A stretch of DNA of 64,000 nucleotides from Candidatus Physcousia equi (GCA_018065005.1 JAGHUD010000033.1:1-64000); one strand, 5' to 3'; counted from the stretch's first letter, positions 27,912 through 37,339 are shown. Notes: generated by a model from the sequence alone, not told the origin. A program made the numbers and translations.

Positions 27912-28415
27912 TTACATGCCAACGTAGTGTGCTCTGTGATGGCTGGGTCTAATCTGGATGTAGACACCATCGGTGCGGATTTTGTCCCACATCTGCTGTT
28001 TGGCCTCGTCCCATGAGTCGATTTCAAACCTCATCTGTGCTCTGATGGATCCTGTGTACAATGCATGATCCATCTCGCCATAGGCATCAACTCTGTGGGA
28101 TTCGATATCGAAGTCTGGCAAGCTTGCAATCTTTACGTGATTCTTGTCCAGAACATCTGCTTCCAAGTCGAACGAATAGTCGGATGCCACACTCTTGTTT
28201 ACATTCAAGGCCAGCGAAGAGACAAGTGTCTTGCAGACGTTTTCACCATCCTTCTCCTCGGTCAATTGGATGGTAACCTCTTGGTCGCTGCTCGTTACAT
28301 AATTACCCAACTCCCCCAAATCGGTCTCGATCTTCAGCGTCACACTGTTAGAGTTGCCACATGCAGAAAATACAATTGCCACAACGGCAGCAGCAAGATA
28401 ATTGAAAACTTTCAT
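27912..28415 (-). CDS. Small lipoprotein of unknown function
   Basis: A 167-residue protein with a lipoprotein signal peptide (MKVFNYLAAAVVAIVFSAC, Cys19). The mature part is beta-rich, starting VTLKIETDLGELGNYV, and resembles no family I can name. It is divergent from the Ser/Thr kinase gene at 28627. The 211-nt AT-rich gap between them contains a -7 box for each direction, so the two could be co-regulated. The start ATG at 28415 fits the signal peptide directly. Confidence 0.75.
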   Translation of the reverse strand: MKVFNYLAAAVVAIVFSACGNSNSVTLKIETDLGELGNYVTSSDQEVTIQLTEEKDGENVCKTLVSSLALNVNKSVASDYSFDLEADVLDKNHVKIASLPDFDIESHRVDAYGEMDHALYTGSIRAQMRFEIDSWDEAKQQMWDKIRTDGVYIQIRPSHHRAHYVGM

Positions 28416-28499
28416 AGTTGTAATTAAAATAATAAGGTTAATGATATGATTTGTAACACTCTGTTTCCTTAAAACATTACACTCTGTCTTAAAACATTT

Positions 28500-28508
28500 G
28501 CAAAATTA
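28500..28508 (-). promoter_or_regulatory. Possible -7 box for the 27912 lipoprotein gene
   Basis: TAATTTTGC on the minus strand. The nearest upstream TTTG is too far (27 nt), so only the -7 element is supported. Confidence 0.45.
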
Positions 28509-28595
28509 TAGTTTAATTGCGACATCTTATTGGTTCAAATTGTCTCAATTTCTAATTCTTTTGTAGTCTCATACTTTTAGCAATATTTTTTTTTG

Positions 28596-28604
28596 TACTT
28601 TTGC
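28596..28604 (+). promoter_or_regulatory. -7 box of the Ser/Thr kinase gene
   Basis: TACTTTTGC matches TAnnTTTG and lies 22 nt before the ATG at 28627. The upstream element is degenerate. Confidence 0.6.
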
Positions 28605-28626
28605 AAACATATTTTGTTTCGCGTAT

Positions 28627-29877
28627 ATGGAAGAAAGGGAAAACATAGAATCGGGATATTTTGGCAAGGATATGCCGGTCGTCGAATCGGTAGAAGAATA
28701 TAGTGACTTCACAGAAGTCTCGTCGGGGCGATTCTTCCGTGTCATCAAGACGCGCAAACAGGGACGATGGTGGATGCTGAAATGCCTTAAGCCCGAATAT
28801 GCCGAAGTGCCGTTCTACCAGCACATGCTGCAGAAGGAGTATGACGTTTTAATCCTGATGAGTCACCCTAATGTTGTGATGGCACTGTCTATGACAACCA
28901 TCAGCGACTATGGCCTTTGCATCGTGATGGAATACATCGATGGAAAGGTGCTGAGCGCAGAGGGGGTTGCAAGGCCAGAACGCTATAGGCTCATGATTCA
29001 ACTATGTGATACACTTGACTACATCCATTCTCTGCAAATTGTGCATCGCGATCTCAAGCCGCAGAATATACTGGTGAGCAATAACGGACATAACATCAAG
29101 CTTATAGATTTCGGACTGTCGGACACCGACTCGCATGCGGAACTGAAACAGCCAGCCGGTACAGTGGCCTACATCTCACCCGAACAGCTTGCATCCAATC
29201 GGCCCGATGTACGCAATGATATCTACAGTCTGGGACGTGTCATGCAGGAGATGGCAATGGGGTGGCAATACAAGTGGATAATACGTCGCATGTTGGCACC
29301 CATCGACAGCCGGTATGCCAATGTATCCAATGTGAAACGCAGCTTGCAACGTGCGCATCGCATTCCATACATTCTCTCTTTGATAGCAGTCTTTGCCCTT
29401 GCTATCGTTGTAGGACAACTTATGAAAGGGAAGCAAATGTATACCCCTCAGATAGATGGGTTGAACGTCAATGTCGAGTTGCTGAAGGCTCGTGCCGATT
29501 CGTTGCAGGACAAGCTGGATGCAACTACTGCGGAGTGCAGTCAGCTACACAGAGAGTTGAATCAGAGCGCACAGGAGATATCACGCCTGCAACAGCAGAA
29601 TGATGCCCATGACAAAGAGGAATTGGCTTACGACAAGATGTTGAAAACAGGCAAACAGCTAATTGACAAACGCCTCAAGGATACGAATTTCTATAGCTAT
29701 AATAATGACAACGACAATGGCAATGTAATACGCTATAGGATTTACACGGATGTTTGCAACGAAGTTCAGGAATTAGTTAAGAAAAGTACCCAAATCAGTC
29801 AGGCAATGCGGACTAATCTTTCCACTGAACTTACTAAATATATTTCGAACAAATACATGGAAATCGTAAATAACTGA
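28627..29877 (+). CDS. Eukaryotic-like Ser/Thr protein kinase with one TM segment
   Basis: A 416-residue protein. The kinase domain spans about 25-240, with ATP-anchoring Lys52 (WWMLKCLK), a likely C-helix Glu71, catalytic loop HRDLKPQN at 140-147 and the DFG motif at 161-163. The APE position reads SPEQ, as usual in bacterial kinases. The glycine loop is degenerate (VSSGRFFRV). A transmembrane helix lies at about 248-265, followed by a coiled coil (about 282-335) and a C-terminal helical sensor-like part outside the membrane. It probably phosphorylates cytoplasmic proteins in response to an envelope signal. The neighbours are a divergent lipoprotein and a remnant gene. No phosphatase is adjacent. 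Confidence 0.92.
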   Translation: MEERENIESGYFGKDMPVVESVEEYSDFTEVSSGRFFRVIKTRKQGRWWMLKCLKPEYAEVPFYQHMLQKEYDVLILMSHPNVVMALSMTTISDYGLCIVMEYIDGKVLSAEGVARPERYRLMIQLCDTLDYIHSLQIVHRDLKPQNILVSNNGHNIKLIDFGLSDTDSHAELKQPAGTVAYISPEQLASNRPDVRNDIYSLGRVMQEMAMGWQYKWIIRRMLAPIDSRYANVSNVKRSLQRAHRIPYILSLIAVFALAIVVGQLMKGKQMYTPQIDGLNVNVELLKARADSLQDKLDATTAECSQLHRELNQSAQEISRLQQQNDAHDKEELAYDKMLKTGKQLIDKRLKDTNFYSYNNDNDNGNVIRYRIYTDVCNEVQELVKKSTQISQAMRTNLSTELTKYISNKYMEIVNN

Positions 29878-29882
29878 TAACT

Positions 29883-30137
29883 ATGGCCTACACCTTATTG
29901 CACGAATTGATAGAGCATACAGCAGGCCGAAAGATGCAGACACCGAAAGACTTTGGGTTATTTAATCCTTCTGTCTCGGATTGCCGAAATATCGTGGGCA
30001 GCGCAGGATGTATAGAAATGACGATACCAAGAAAAAGAGATGCTCGCCTATGTGAACATCTCTTTTTTTGTTGGGCTACCCGGACTCGAACCAGGAAAGG
30101 CAGGACCAGAATCTGCAGTGTTACCATTACACCATAG
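29883..30137 (+). pseudogene. Truncated remnant of a Bacteroidetes regulator-like gene
   Basis: The frame starts 5 nt after the kinase stop. Only the first 24 residues (MAYTLLHELIEHTAGRKMQTP and on to KDF) look like the start of a family I recall from Bacteroidetes, where a helical, HTH-like body should follow. Here the sequence diverges at once and runs through a terminator hairpin and across the oppositely oriented tRNA-Gln. The downstream part is therefore not real protein. It could also be a very short peptide gene. Confidence 0.35.
30032..30067 (-). terminator. Terminator of tRNA-Gln (also able to act on the kinase transcript)
   Basis: AAAAAGAGATG (30032-30042) pairs with CATCTCTTTTT (30057-30067) around a 14-nt loop. 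It has A and T runs on both sides and begins 4 nt beyond the tRNA 3' end. Confidence 0.85.
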
Positions 30138-30141
30138 CCCA
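30071..30141 (-). tRNA. tRNA-Gln (anticodon CTG)
   Basis: A 71-nt cloverleaf on the minus strand. The acceptor stem is TGGGCTA with TAGCCCA, the D stem GTGT with ACAC, the anticodon stem GCAGA with CCTGC and loop TTCTGGT (anticodon CTG), and the T arm CCTGG-TTCGAGT-CCGGG. The discriminator is A and CCA is not encoded. A U1-A72 pair is characteristic of bacterial tRNA-Gln. The last anticodon-stem pair is A-C, a small irregularity. Confidence 0.93.
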
Positions 30142-30181
30142 ATCTCTCCGAAAGAATACCTTTCGTTTTTGATTTCGTGTG

Positions 30182-30213
30182 CAAAGGTACGACATTATTT
30201 TGGAATGCACAAA
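30182..30213 (-). promoter_or_regulatory. Canonical promoter of tRNA-Gln
   Basis: Minus strand TTTG (30210-30213), 20 nt, then TACCTTTG (30182-30189), about 40 nt before the tRNA. Confidence 0.85.
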
Positions 30214-30279
30214 TATTTTTCTAAAAAAATGCAGCTTGAGCAAAAAAAAGCTGTCATCCAGTACATTTCACGCTTAAAA

Positions 30280-30311
30280 TTTGACATTTCACGCGATTCA
30301 GCGTAACTTTG
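30280..30311 (+). promoter_or_regulatory. Canonical promoter of the rsfS-ftsH-cdsA unit
   Basis: TTTG (30280-30283), 20 nt, then TAACTTTG (30304-30311). The leader to the chosen rsfS start is about 130 nt. Confidence 0.85.
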
Positions 30312-30447
30312 TAAACTTATAATATATTAATGTATGCACATGCGCGCACAACCCGGCAAGCAAGCCAAAAGCGTGTCGCACGCAGAGGGTGCTTCTCACA
30401 CCCACCAGAGTCGCATTATTATCCAACACCGCAACAAACAAACCAGA

Positions 30448-30807
30448 ATGATTCATACAGAACAACTCGTAGATGCCGTCATTGAAGGTCTGCAAGACAA
30501 AAAAGGCCAGTGCATCACCCTTGTCAACCTCACACAGATCGACGACACCATTTGTCGCTACTTCGTGCTCTGCACAGCAGGATCCCCGAGTCAATCACAA
30601 GCCCTCGCCCGCAGCGTCGACAACAAGGTGCTGCAAGCCGGAGGCGGGCACCCCGCCACGGTGGCAGGTCAGCACCACTCTCTTTGGGTAGCCCTGGACT
30701 ACGGCGACGTGATGGTCCACATCTTCCTCCCCGAGGAGCGAGCATTCTACGACCTCGAGCACCTCTGGGCAGACGCACAGCTCACAGAGATTCCCAGCGA
30801 AGACTAG
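30448..30807 (+). CDS. rsfS: Ribosomal silencing factor RsfS
   Basis: A 119-residue protein of the RsfS/Iojap family, which binds L14 of the large subunit and blocks subunit joining when nutrients fall. Family features are the N-terminal helix LVDAVIEGLQDKKG, ICRYFVLCTAGSPSQSQALA and the closing LDYGDVMVHIFLPEERAFYDLEHLW. MIHTEQL at 30448 is chosen because it matches the usual N-terminus. The frame also has an ATG at 30334 after the promoter, which would add 38 basic residues with no family similarity. ftsH follows after 69 nt. Confidence 0.94.
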   Translation: MIHTEQLVDAVIEGLQDKKGQCITLVNLTQIDDTICRYFVLCTAGSPSQSQALARSVDNKVLQAGGGHPATVAGQHHSLWVALDYGDVMVHIFLPEERAFYDLEHLWADAQLTEIPSED

Positions 30808-30876
30808 CCCAAGACATAAACCGCAACAAACGAGCTCTGCTCCCAAAAGCAGAATCCATTGCACACAATCACAAAC

Positions 30877-32895
30877 ATGAACAACCAATCCAACATAAAC
30901 CCCAACAACGGAAAGAAGCCACGCTTCAATCTGTCATGGATCTACATCGCCATTGCCGTAGCCCTCGGCTACCTCTTCTTCACAGGTGACAACCACGCCA
31001 GCAACGGCACCATGAAAGAAGCCAAGTACAGCGAATTTCAGGAGTACCTCACCAACGGATGGGCGCGGCGCGTCGTCATCAACCAGCAAGAAGGCGAACT
31101 GCGCATGTACGTAAGCCCCAACCACACAAGAGACATCTTCAAGCGCGACATCGACCCCAAGCAGGAAGCCTACCTCGAAGTAAAGTGCCCAGAAGAAGGC
31201 ATCCAGGACTTCATCGACAAGGTCAACAGCGACTCCACCTACCTGGCAACAAACAAGAAGGTGGAAGTAGAATATGAAAACAGCAGCCGCTCCCTCATGA
31301 GCATCATCTGGCAGTTTGCCCCGCTCCTCATCATCCTCTTCTTCTGGATGTTCATCATGCGGCGCGTAGGCGGCGGCGGTGGCAGCGGCATCTTCAGTGT
31401 GGGCAAGAGCAAAGCCAAGCTCGTAGACAAGAAGACGGGTCCCAAAGTCACCTTTGCCGACGTTGCCGGCCAAGCCGGAGCCAAGCAAGAGGTGCAAGAG
31501 ATTGTGGAATTTCTCAAGAACCCGCACAGATACACCGAGTTGGGAGGAAAGATACCCAAAGGCGCACTGCTCGTAGGCCCTCCGGGCACCGGCAAGACCC
31601 TCTTGGCAAAAGCCGTAGCAGGCGAAGCCGATGTTCCCTTCTTCACCATGTCAGGTTCCGACTTTGTGGAGATGTTCGTAGGCGTTGGTGCCAGCCGCGT
31701 CCGCGACCTCTTCCGCCAAGCTAAGGAGAAGAGTCCCTGCATCATCTTCATCGACGAGATAGACGCCATCGGTCGCGCACGTGGCAAGAACCCTGCAATG
31801 GGTGGCAACGACGAGCGCGAGAGCACGCTCAACCAGCTCCTCACCGAGATGGACGGTTTTGGCACCAACAGTGGCGTCATCATCCTAGCAGCCACCAACC
31901 GCGCCGACATCCTCGACAAAGCCCTCCTCCGAGCTGGTCGCTTCGACCGCCAGATACACGTCGACCTGCCCGACTTGCCCGAGCGCAAAGCCATCTTCCA
32001 GGTGCACCTGAGCAAGATCAAGACCGACGACTCGCTCGACCTCGACTTCCTCGCGCGCCAGACGCCCGGATTCAGTGGAGCCGACATTGCCAACGTCTGC
32101 AACGAGGCAGCACTCATCGCTGCCCGCAACAACAAGAAGTCGGTGGAGAAGGAGGACTTCCTCTCTGCCGTGGACCGCATCATCGGAGGATTGGAAAAGA
32201 AGACTAAGGTGATGACGAACGAAGAGAAACGCACCATTGCCCTCCATGAGGCAGGACACGCCACCATCTCATGGAACCTGCGATATGCCAACCCGCTCGT
32301 CAAGGTCACCATCGTGCCGCGCGGACGCGCCTTGGGCGCCGCCTGGTATCTGCCCGAAGAGCGACAGATAACCACCAAGGAACAGATGCTCGACGAGATG
32401 TGCTCGCTGCTGGGCGGACGAGCCGCCGAAGAGCTCTTCACGGGCCACATCTCCAGCGGTGCCATGAACGACCTCGAGCGCGTCACCAAGCAGGCCTACT
32501 CCATGATTGCCTACCTGGGCATGAGCGACAAGTTGCAGAACATCTGCTACTACGACCAGCAGGAATACTCCTTCCACCGTCCCTACTCTGAGGACACAGC
32601 GCGCCTCATCGACGAAGAGACGAAGCGCATGATAGCGGAGCAGTACGAACGAGCCAAGCAGATCCTCCTGGAGAAGAAAGAAGGCCATGCCCAACTCGCA
32701 CAAATCCTCGTGGAGCGCGAAGTCATCATGGCAGAAGACGTAGAAAAGATCTTCGGGAAACGGCCCTGGGCAAGTCGCACCGAACTCCTTCTCGAGCAGA
32801 ACGAGCAAGAGCAAAAGACCAGCGACAGCGAGTCTGACCCTACGCCCGACACGTACTCTGACGACTGCGCGCACCCTGCAGACTGCGAGCGTTGA
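30877..32895 (+). CDS. ftsH: ATP-dependent zinc metalloprotease FtsH
   Basis: A 672-residue membrane AAA+ protease that degrades misassembled membrane proteins and regulatory substrates. A TM segment is at about 19-36 and a second at 143-161, with a periplasmic domain between. Walker A GPPGTGKT is at 234-241, Walker B IIFIDEIDA near 289-297, and the zinc site HEAGH at 457-461. The C-terminal tail is acidic and probably disordered. The frame is open 6 codons further to a TTG at 30859, but the ATG at 30877 is preferred. It is the second gene of the rsfS-ftsH-cdsA run, an arrangement I know from other Bacteroidetes. Confidence 0.97.
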   Translation: MNNQSNINPNNGKKPRFNLSWIYIAIAVALGYLFFTGDNHASNGTMKEAKYSEFQEYLTNGWARRVVINQQEGELRMYVSPNHTRDIFKRDIDPKQEAYLEVKCPEEGIQDFIDKVNSDSTYLATNKKVEVEYENSSRSLMSIIWQFAPLLIILFFWMFIMRRVGGGGGSGIFSVGKSKAKLVDKKTGPKVTFADVAGQAGAKQEVQEIVEFLKNPHRYTELGGKIPKGALLVGPPGTGKTLLAKAVAGEADVPFFTMSGSDFVEMFVGVGASRVRDLFRQAKEKSPCIIFIDEIDAIGRARGKNPAMGGNDERESTLNQLLTEMDGFGTNSGVIILAATNRADILDKALLRAGRFDRQIHVDLPDLPERKAIFQVHLSKIKTDDSLDLDFLARQTPGFSGADIANVCNEAALIAARNNKKSVEKEDFLSAVDRIIGGLEKKTKVMTNEEKRTIALHEAGHATISWNLRYANPLVKVTIVPRGRALGAAWYLPEERQITTKEQMLDEMCSLLGGRAAEELFTGHISSGAMNDLERVTKQAYSMIAYLGMSDKLQNICYYDQQEYSFHRPYSEDTARLIDEETKRMIAEQYERAKQILLEKKEGHAQLAQILVEREVIMAEDVEKIFGKRPWASRTELLLEQNEQEQKTSDSESDPTPDTYSDDCAHPADCER

Positions 32896-33003
32896 GCCGC
32901 GACAGCCATTAGACAGGCACGTCTCCTACGGATGGTTTCCGTCCCCCTCTCAGCCTCCTCTTCTTTTTCTTAGTCCATCCCACCACCAAAAGCAACAACA
33001 ACA

Positions 33004-33861
33004 ATGAACAACCTCATCCTTCGCACCCTCACAGGCATCGTCTTCGTTGCCGTACTCGTAGGCAGCATCGTCTATGGTCCTTACAGCTACGGTCTGCTCT
33101 TCTTCCTCATCACCGTGCTTGGCGTCATGGAATTCTGCCACATCGTCAACCAGCAGGAAGGCATACACACCAACACGCTCATCACCTCCATGGCTGGCGG
33201 CTACCTCTTTCTCGCCTTCTACGCCTATGTGAGCGGCATCATCCCCACAGGTGCCATCTTCCTGCCCTACCTCTTGAGTCTCATCTATCTGCTTGTGAGC
33301 GAACTCTACCTCAAACGCCAGAACCCCATCGCCAACTGGGCATATGCGATGATGTCGCATCTCTACGTTGCCCTACCCTTCTCGCTGCTCAGCATCCTGG
33401 CCTTCCAGACCGACCCCATGCACCCCATCTTCTTCCCCACCTATCGTTTCATCTTCCCCCTGAGCGTCTTCATCTTCCTGTGGGCAAGCGACTCGGGTGC
33501 CTATTGTGTGGGGTCGCTCCTCCACAAGACCTTCCCTACCAAACTCTTCCCACGCATCTCCCCCAACAAGTCGTGGGTGGGCAGCATCGGTGGAGGCATC
33601 ATTGCCATGGGCGCAGCAACACTCATCTGGACCTTTGACGACTCACTCACCCTGCCCCAATGGCTTGGTTTCGCACTCGTCGTCACCGTCTTCGGCACCT
33701 GGGGCGACCTTGTCGAAAGCCTCATCAAGCGCACGCTCGGCATCAAGGACAGTGGGCACATCCTGCCCGGCCACGGCGGCATGCTCGACCGCTTCGACAG
33801 CAGCCTGCTCGCCATCCCCGCCAGTGTCATCTACCTCTACACGCTGATGATGACCGCCTAA
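33004..33861 (+). CDS. cdsA: Phosphatidate cytidylyltransferase
   Basis: A 285-residue integral membrane enzyme that makes CDP-diacylglycerol from phosphatidate and CTP for phospholipid synthesis. It has about eight hydrophobic segments. The family signature KRTLGIKDSGHILPGHGGML with DRFDS follows near residues 240-265, and a cytoplasmic-loop WASDSGAYCVG is also typical. It follows ftsH by 108 nt without a visible promoter or terminator and probably shares its transcript. Confidence 0.95.
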   Translation: MNNLILRTLTGIVFVAVLVGSIVYGPYSYGLLFFLITVLGVMEFCHIVNQQEGIHTNTLITSMAGGYLFLAFYAYVSGIIPTGAIFLPYLLSLIYLLVSELYLKRQNPIANWAYAMMSHLYVALPFSLLSILAFQTDPMHPIFFPTYRFIFPLSVFIFLWASDSGAYCVGSLLHKTFPTKLFPRISPNKSWVGSIGGGIIAMGAATLIWTFDDSLTLPQWLGFALVVTVFGTWGDLVESLIKRTLGIKDSGHILPGHGGMLDRFDSSLLAIPASVIYLYTLMMTA

Positions 33862-33902
33862 GCAGGGCGGCAAGGGCAGCCTGGCGGCAAGGCGCTACAG
33901 TG

Positions 33903-33997
33903 CGTCGACGTTAACGTCGACGAAGAGTGAGGCAAGCACGAAGAAGAAGACGACAACGACGACGACAACGACAACGACGACGACGAAAACGACAACA
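33903..33997. repeat. Perfect 20-bp palindrome followed by a T-free triplet-like tract
   Basis: CGTCGACGTTAACGTCGACG (33903-33922) is identical to its complement. From 33929 to 33997 the + strand has no T and consists mainly of GAC and AAC triplets. Both lie between cdsA and metG. The frame through the tract would encode only Arg/Gln low complexity and is not taken as the metG N-terminus. Confidence 0.75.
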
Positions 33998-34028
33998 TCA
34001 ACGACGACAACAACATCAACAACACAAT

Positions 34029-36095
34029 ATGGAAAAGACATTTAAAAGAACCACCGTCACCTCGGCGCTCCCCTACGCCAACGGTCCTGTCCACATCGGG
34101 CACCTCGCCGGCGTTTATGTGCCGGCAGACATATACGTGCGCTACCTCCGCCTCAAGAAGCGCGACGTCATCTTCATTGGCGGCTCTGACGAGCACGGCG
34201 TGCCCGTGACCATACGTGCCAAGAAGGAAGGCATCACCGTGCAGGACGTAGTAGACCGCTATCACAACATCATCAAGAAGTCGTTTGAAGACTTCGGCAT
34301 CTCGTTCGACATCTACAGCCGCACGACCAGCAGCATCCACCACAAGTTTGCAGCCGACTTCTTCCGCAAGCTCTACGACGACGGAAAACTTGTGGAAAAG
34401 ATAGAGAAGCAGTACTGCGACGCCGTCACCGGCGAGTTTCTCACCGACCGCAACATTGTGGGCACCTGCCCACGATGCGGAGCCGACGGCGCCTATGGCG
34501 ACCAGTGCGAGAAGTGCGGAGCCACCCTCTCCCCCTCCGAGCTCATCAATCCCACCAACAAGAACAACCCAGGTAACCCACTCGAACTGCGCGACACCAA
34601 GAACTGGTATCTGCCCCTGGGCGACCACCAGGAATGGCTCAAGGAGTGGATTCTCGAAGGCCACAAGGAGTGGCGCTCCAACGTCTACGGTCAGTGCAAG
34701 TCGTGGCTCGACATGGACCTCCAACCCCGCGCCATGACGCGCGACCTCGATTGGGGCATCCCCGTTCCCGTAGAGGGTGCCGAGGGCAAAGTGCTCTACG
34801 TCTGGTTTGATGCCCCCATCGGCTACATCAGCAACACCAAGGAGCTCTGCGACGCACAACCCGAGAAGTGGGGCAGCTGGCAGCAGTGGTGGCAGGACGA
34901 CGAGACACGCCTCGTCCACTTCATTGGCAAGGACAACATCGTCTTCCATTGCCTCATCTTCCCCACCATGATGAAGGCACACGGCAGCTACATCATGCCC
35001 GACAACGTGCCCTCCAACGAGTTCCTCAATCTGGAAGGCAACAAGATCTCAACCTCCAAGAACTACGCAGTATGGCTCAACGAATATCTTGAGGAACTGC
35101 CCAACCGCCAGGACGAGCTGCGCTACGTGCTCACCGCCAATGCGCCTGAGACGAAGGACAACGACTTCACCTGGGCGGACTTCCAGGCACGCTGCAACAA
35201 CGAGCTCGTTGCCGTCTATGGCAACTTCGTCAACCGTGCGCTGCAGCTCACGCAGAAATACTACGACGGCATCGTGCCCACACCCGGTGAGCTCACCGAC
35301 TCCGACCGCCAGACGCTCGCCGAGCTTGCCGTGACCAAGGAACGTGTGGAGCAGTTGCTCGAGAACTTCAAGTTCCGCGACGCACAGAAAGAAGCCATGA
35401 ACCTCGCACGCATCGGCAACAAATACATCGCCGACGAGGAACCCTGGAAAGTCATCAAGACCGACCCCGAGCGCGTCAAGACCATAATCTACGTCTCCCT
35501 CCAGCTCACAGCCAACCTTGCCATTGCCTTCGAGCCCTTCCTGCCCTTCTCCAGCGCCAAGCTGCGCCAGATGCTCAGCATGGACAACTTCTCCTGGGAG
35601 GAACTCGGCAAGACCGACCTGCTGCCCTGCGGCAAGCAACTCGCCAAGCCCACACTGCTCTTCTCGAAGATTGAAGACGAGGTCATCCAGTTCCAGATGG
35701 ACAAACTGGCAGCCACCATTAAGGCCAACGAAGAAGCCAACTATGAGGCAACGCCCGTCAAGGAGACCATCACCTTCGACGATTTCCAGAAGGTGGACAT
35801 CCGTGTCGGCACCGTGCTCGAGTGCCAGGCTGTGCCCAAGATGAAGAAACTGCTGCAGTTCAAGATCGACGACGGCACACCCAAGGGCCGCACCATCGTG
35901 AGCGGCATACACGAGTGGTATGAGCCCGAGCAACTCGTGGGCAAGCAAGTGCTCTTCGTGGCGAACCTCGCACCCCGCCAGTTCAAGAACGGGCTCGTCT
36001 CCGAAGGCATGATACTCTCTGCCACCGACTGGGACGGCAAAGTCGTTGTCAGCTCCATCGAGCGTCCCGTCAAGGGCGGTTCGCAGATGAGCTAA
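34029..36095 (+). CDS. metG: Methionyl-tRNA synthetase
   Basis: This 688-residue class I synthetase charges tRNA-Met. PVHIGHLAG is the HIGH motif (about residue 20), the zinc knuckle has CPRCG and CEKCG pairs (about 148-167), and KMSKS appears as KISTS. The C-terminus carries the EMAP/Trbp111-type tRNA-binding and dimerisation domain ([16 protein letters not shown]). [19 protein letters not shown] at 34029 is the usual N-terminus. The open frame further upstream (from 33927) is Arg/Gln low complexity and rejected. It is 167 nt downstream of cdsA. Confidence 0.97.
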   Translation: MEKTFKRTTVTSALPYANGPVHIGHLAGVYVPADIYVRYLRLKKRDVIFIGGSDEHGVPVTIRAKKEGITVQDVVDRYHNIIKKSFEDFGISFDIYSRTTSSIHHKFAADFFRKLYDDGKLVEKIEKQYCDAVTGEFLTDRNIVGTCPRCGADGAYGDQCEKCGATLSPSELINPTNKNNPGNPLELRDTKNWYLPLGDHQEWLKEWILEGHKEWRSNVYGQCKSWLDMDLQPRAMTRDLDWGIPVPVEGAEGKVLYVWFDAPIGYISNTKELCDAQPEKWGSWQQWWQDDETRLVHFIGKDNIVFHCLIFPTMMKAHGSYIMPDNVPSNEFLNLEGNKISTSKNYAVWLNEYLEELPNRQDELRYVLTANAPETKDNDFTWADFQARCNNELVAVYGNFVNRALQLTQKYYDGIVPTPGELTDSDRQTLAELAVTKERVEQLLENFKFRDAQKEAMNLARIGNKYIADEEPWKVIKTDPERVKTIIYVSLQLTANLAIAFEPFLPFSSAKLRQMLSMDNFSWEELGKTDLLPCGKQLAKPTLLFSKIEDEVIQFQMDKLAATIKANEEANYEATPVKETITFDDFQKVDIRVGTVLECQAVPKMKKLLQFKIDDGTPKGRTIVSGIHEWYEPEQLVGKQVLFVANLAPRQFKNGLVSEGMILSATDWDGKVVVSSIERPVKGGSQMS

Positions 36096-36108
36096 CGCGC
36101 GCGATCAT

Positions 36109-36122
36109 TATATATATATATA
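36109..36122. repeat. (TA)7 dinucleotide tract
   Basis: Seven TA units lie in the 56-nt gap between metG and the surface protein gene at 36152, 30 nt before its start. Slippage here could change expression. Confidence 0.7.
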
Positions 36123-36151
36123 TGTACCGCTTACCTCAGACACCTGTGAAC

Positions 36152-37315
36152 ATGAAGACATTCTGCTTTCTGCTGGCCTTGCTCCTACCCCTCTTGGGAG
36201 CAAGTGCCCAGTCGACGTTTCTCCCCGAGACCGACCTGACCCACCTGATGAGCGACGATACTTGGTATGACGACCAGGGCAGCGGACAAGTGGCAACTCA
36301 AAGCACGCACGCCTACGAGACATTCGCACAGGAAGGATTCGTGGAAGGCAGAGTCGTCAGCAACACCATCGAAGGTCTGGAGCCAGGCACCTACGAACTG
36401 CAGTTCTATGCCATGGCATGCCTCACAGGGCGCAGCGGGCAGACCGGCTCGGGCGAAAACATCGCACAAGTCTTCGCCAACGCCACGATGACAAGCATCG
36501 AGGTGGTGAAAACCTCCACCGCCCAAATCGTCACACCTGCCCATCTCCACACCCTCACCTGCTATGTGCTCGACGACGGAAAACTGGAATATGGCATACA
36601 GAACATCGCTGCAGGCGGAGACTGGTATGCCTGCCAGAACGAGAAGCTCACCTACAAGTCAGGCGAATACCCCAAAACCGCCACCATCAGCCTCGCCGTG
36701 GATGCCCACGACTACGGCACCTTTGTGGCACCCTTCGACGTAGACCTCAGCAGTCTGCCCAAACTCGAAGCCTACACCATCTCTACACTGGGAGCTGACG
36801 GGAAGACACTCCTGCCCACCCGCCTGACGAGCAGCAACACCATCCCGGCATACACCCCCGTCTTGCTCTACAACTCCGGCGAGCAGGATGTAGTGCAAGA
36901 GCTCTCCAACATCACCATCCAGCCTGGCGAAGGGCGCACCATCGACAACGGCATCCTCCACCCCACAGAAGACAACTGGCTGGCGGGCGTGCTGCCCGAA
37001 GTGCCCGGCGGAAAGGTGGGAGCCCCCAACAACAGCTACGTCCTGCAGACCCACAACGGGCACACCGCCTTCTATCTCGTTGACACAGAGAGGGCCACGC
37101 CCAACGTGCGCAAAGGTCGCTGCTATCTGGTCATGCCTGCCCCCACCACAGAGGCGAAGGCAGAAATGATCGACATCACACAGCAGAGCACCGGCATCGC
37201 CCCAACAAGAGCACGACCCACGCGCAGCAAGCTCATCTACAACCTGGCAGGACAACGCCTGCAGCAGGCACCGAGAGGATTGAACATCATCGACGGACAC
37301 AAGGTGATGAAGTGA
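36152..37315 (+). CDS. Secreted surface protein with C-terminal sorting-like domain
   Basis: A 387-residue protein with a clear signal peptide (MKTFCFLLALLLPLLGASAQ). The first part (about 20-190) resembles a galactose-binding-like beta sandwich found in Prevotella surface proteins (GLEPGTYELQFYAMA, TCYVLDDGKLEYGI). The middle has repeats in the ALPSYGTFVAPFDVDL style. The last 30 residues (IYNLAGQRLQQAPRGLNIIDG then HKVMK) are the C-terminal motif common on exported proteins of this group. The function is unknown. ATG 36152 is chosen because an upstream ATG at 36122 would put a hydrophilic tail before the signal. The 63-residue gene follows 24 nt later. Confidence 0.8.
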   Translation: MKTFCFLLALLLPLLGASAQSTFLPETDLTHLMSDDTWYDDQGSGQVATQSTHAYETFAQEGFVEGRVVSNTIEGLEPGTYELQFYAMACLTGRSGQTGSGENIAQVFANATMTSIEVVKTSTAQIVTPAHLHTLTCYVLDDGKLEYGIQNIAAGGDWYACQNEKLTYKSGEYPKTATISLAVDAHDYGTFVAPFDVDLSSLPKLEAYTISTLGADGKTLLPTRLTSSNTIPAYTPVLLYNSGEQDVVQELSNITIQPGEGRTIDNGILHPTEDNWLAGVLPEVPGGKVGAPNNSYVLQTHNGHTAFYLVDTERATPNVRKGRCYLVMPAPTTEAKAEMIDITQQSTGIAPTRARPTRSKLIYNLAGQRLQQAPRGLNIIDGHKVMK

Positions 37316-37339
37316 ACATCTGCAACAGCCGACAACATT

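Noticed and set aside
33927-34028. Arg/Gln-rich extension of MetG
   Set aside because: It is translated from the T-free repeat; the family start MEKTFKRTT is at 34029.
33858-34982. Minus-strand frame opposite the metG 5' half
   Set aside because: It is an antisense shadow of metG and the triplet tract; the C-terminus is poly-Ser/Leu.
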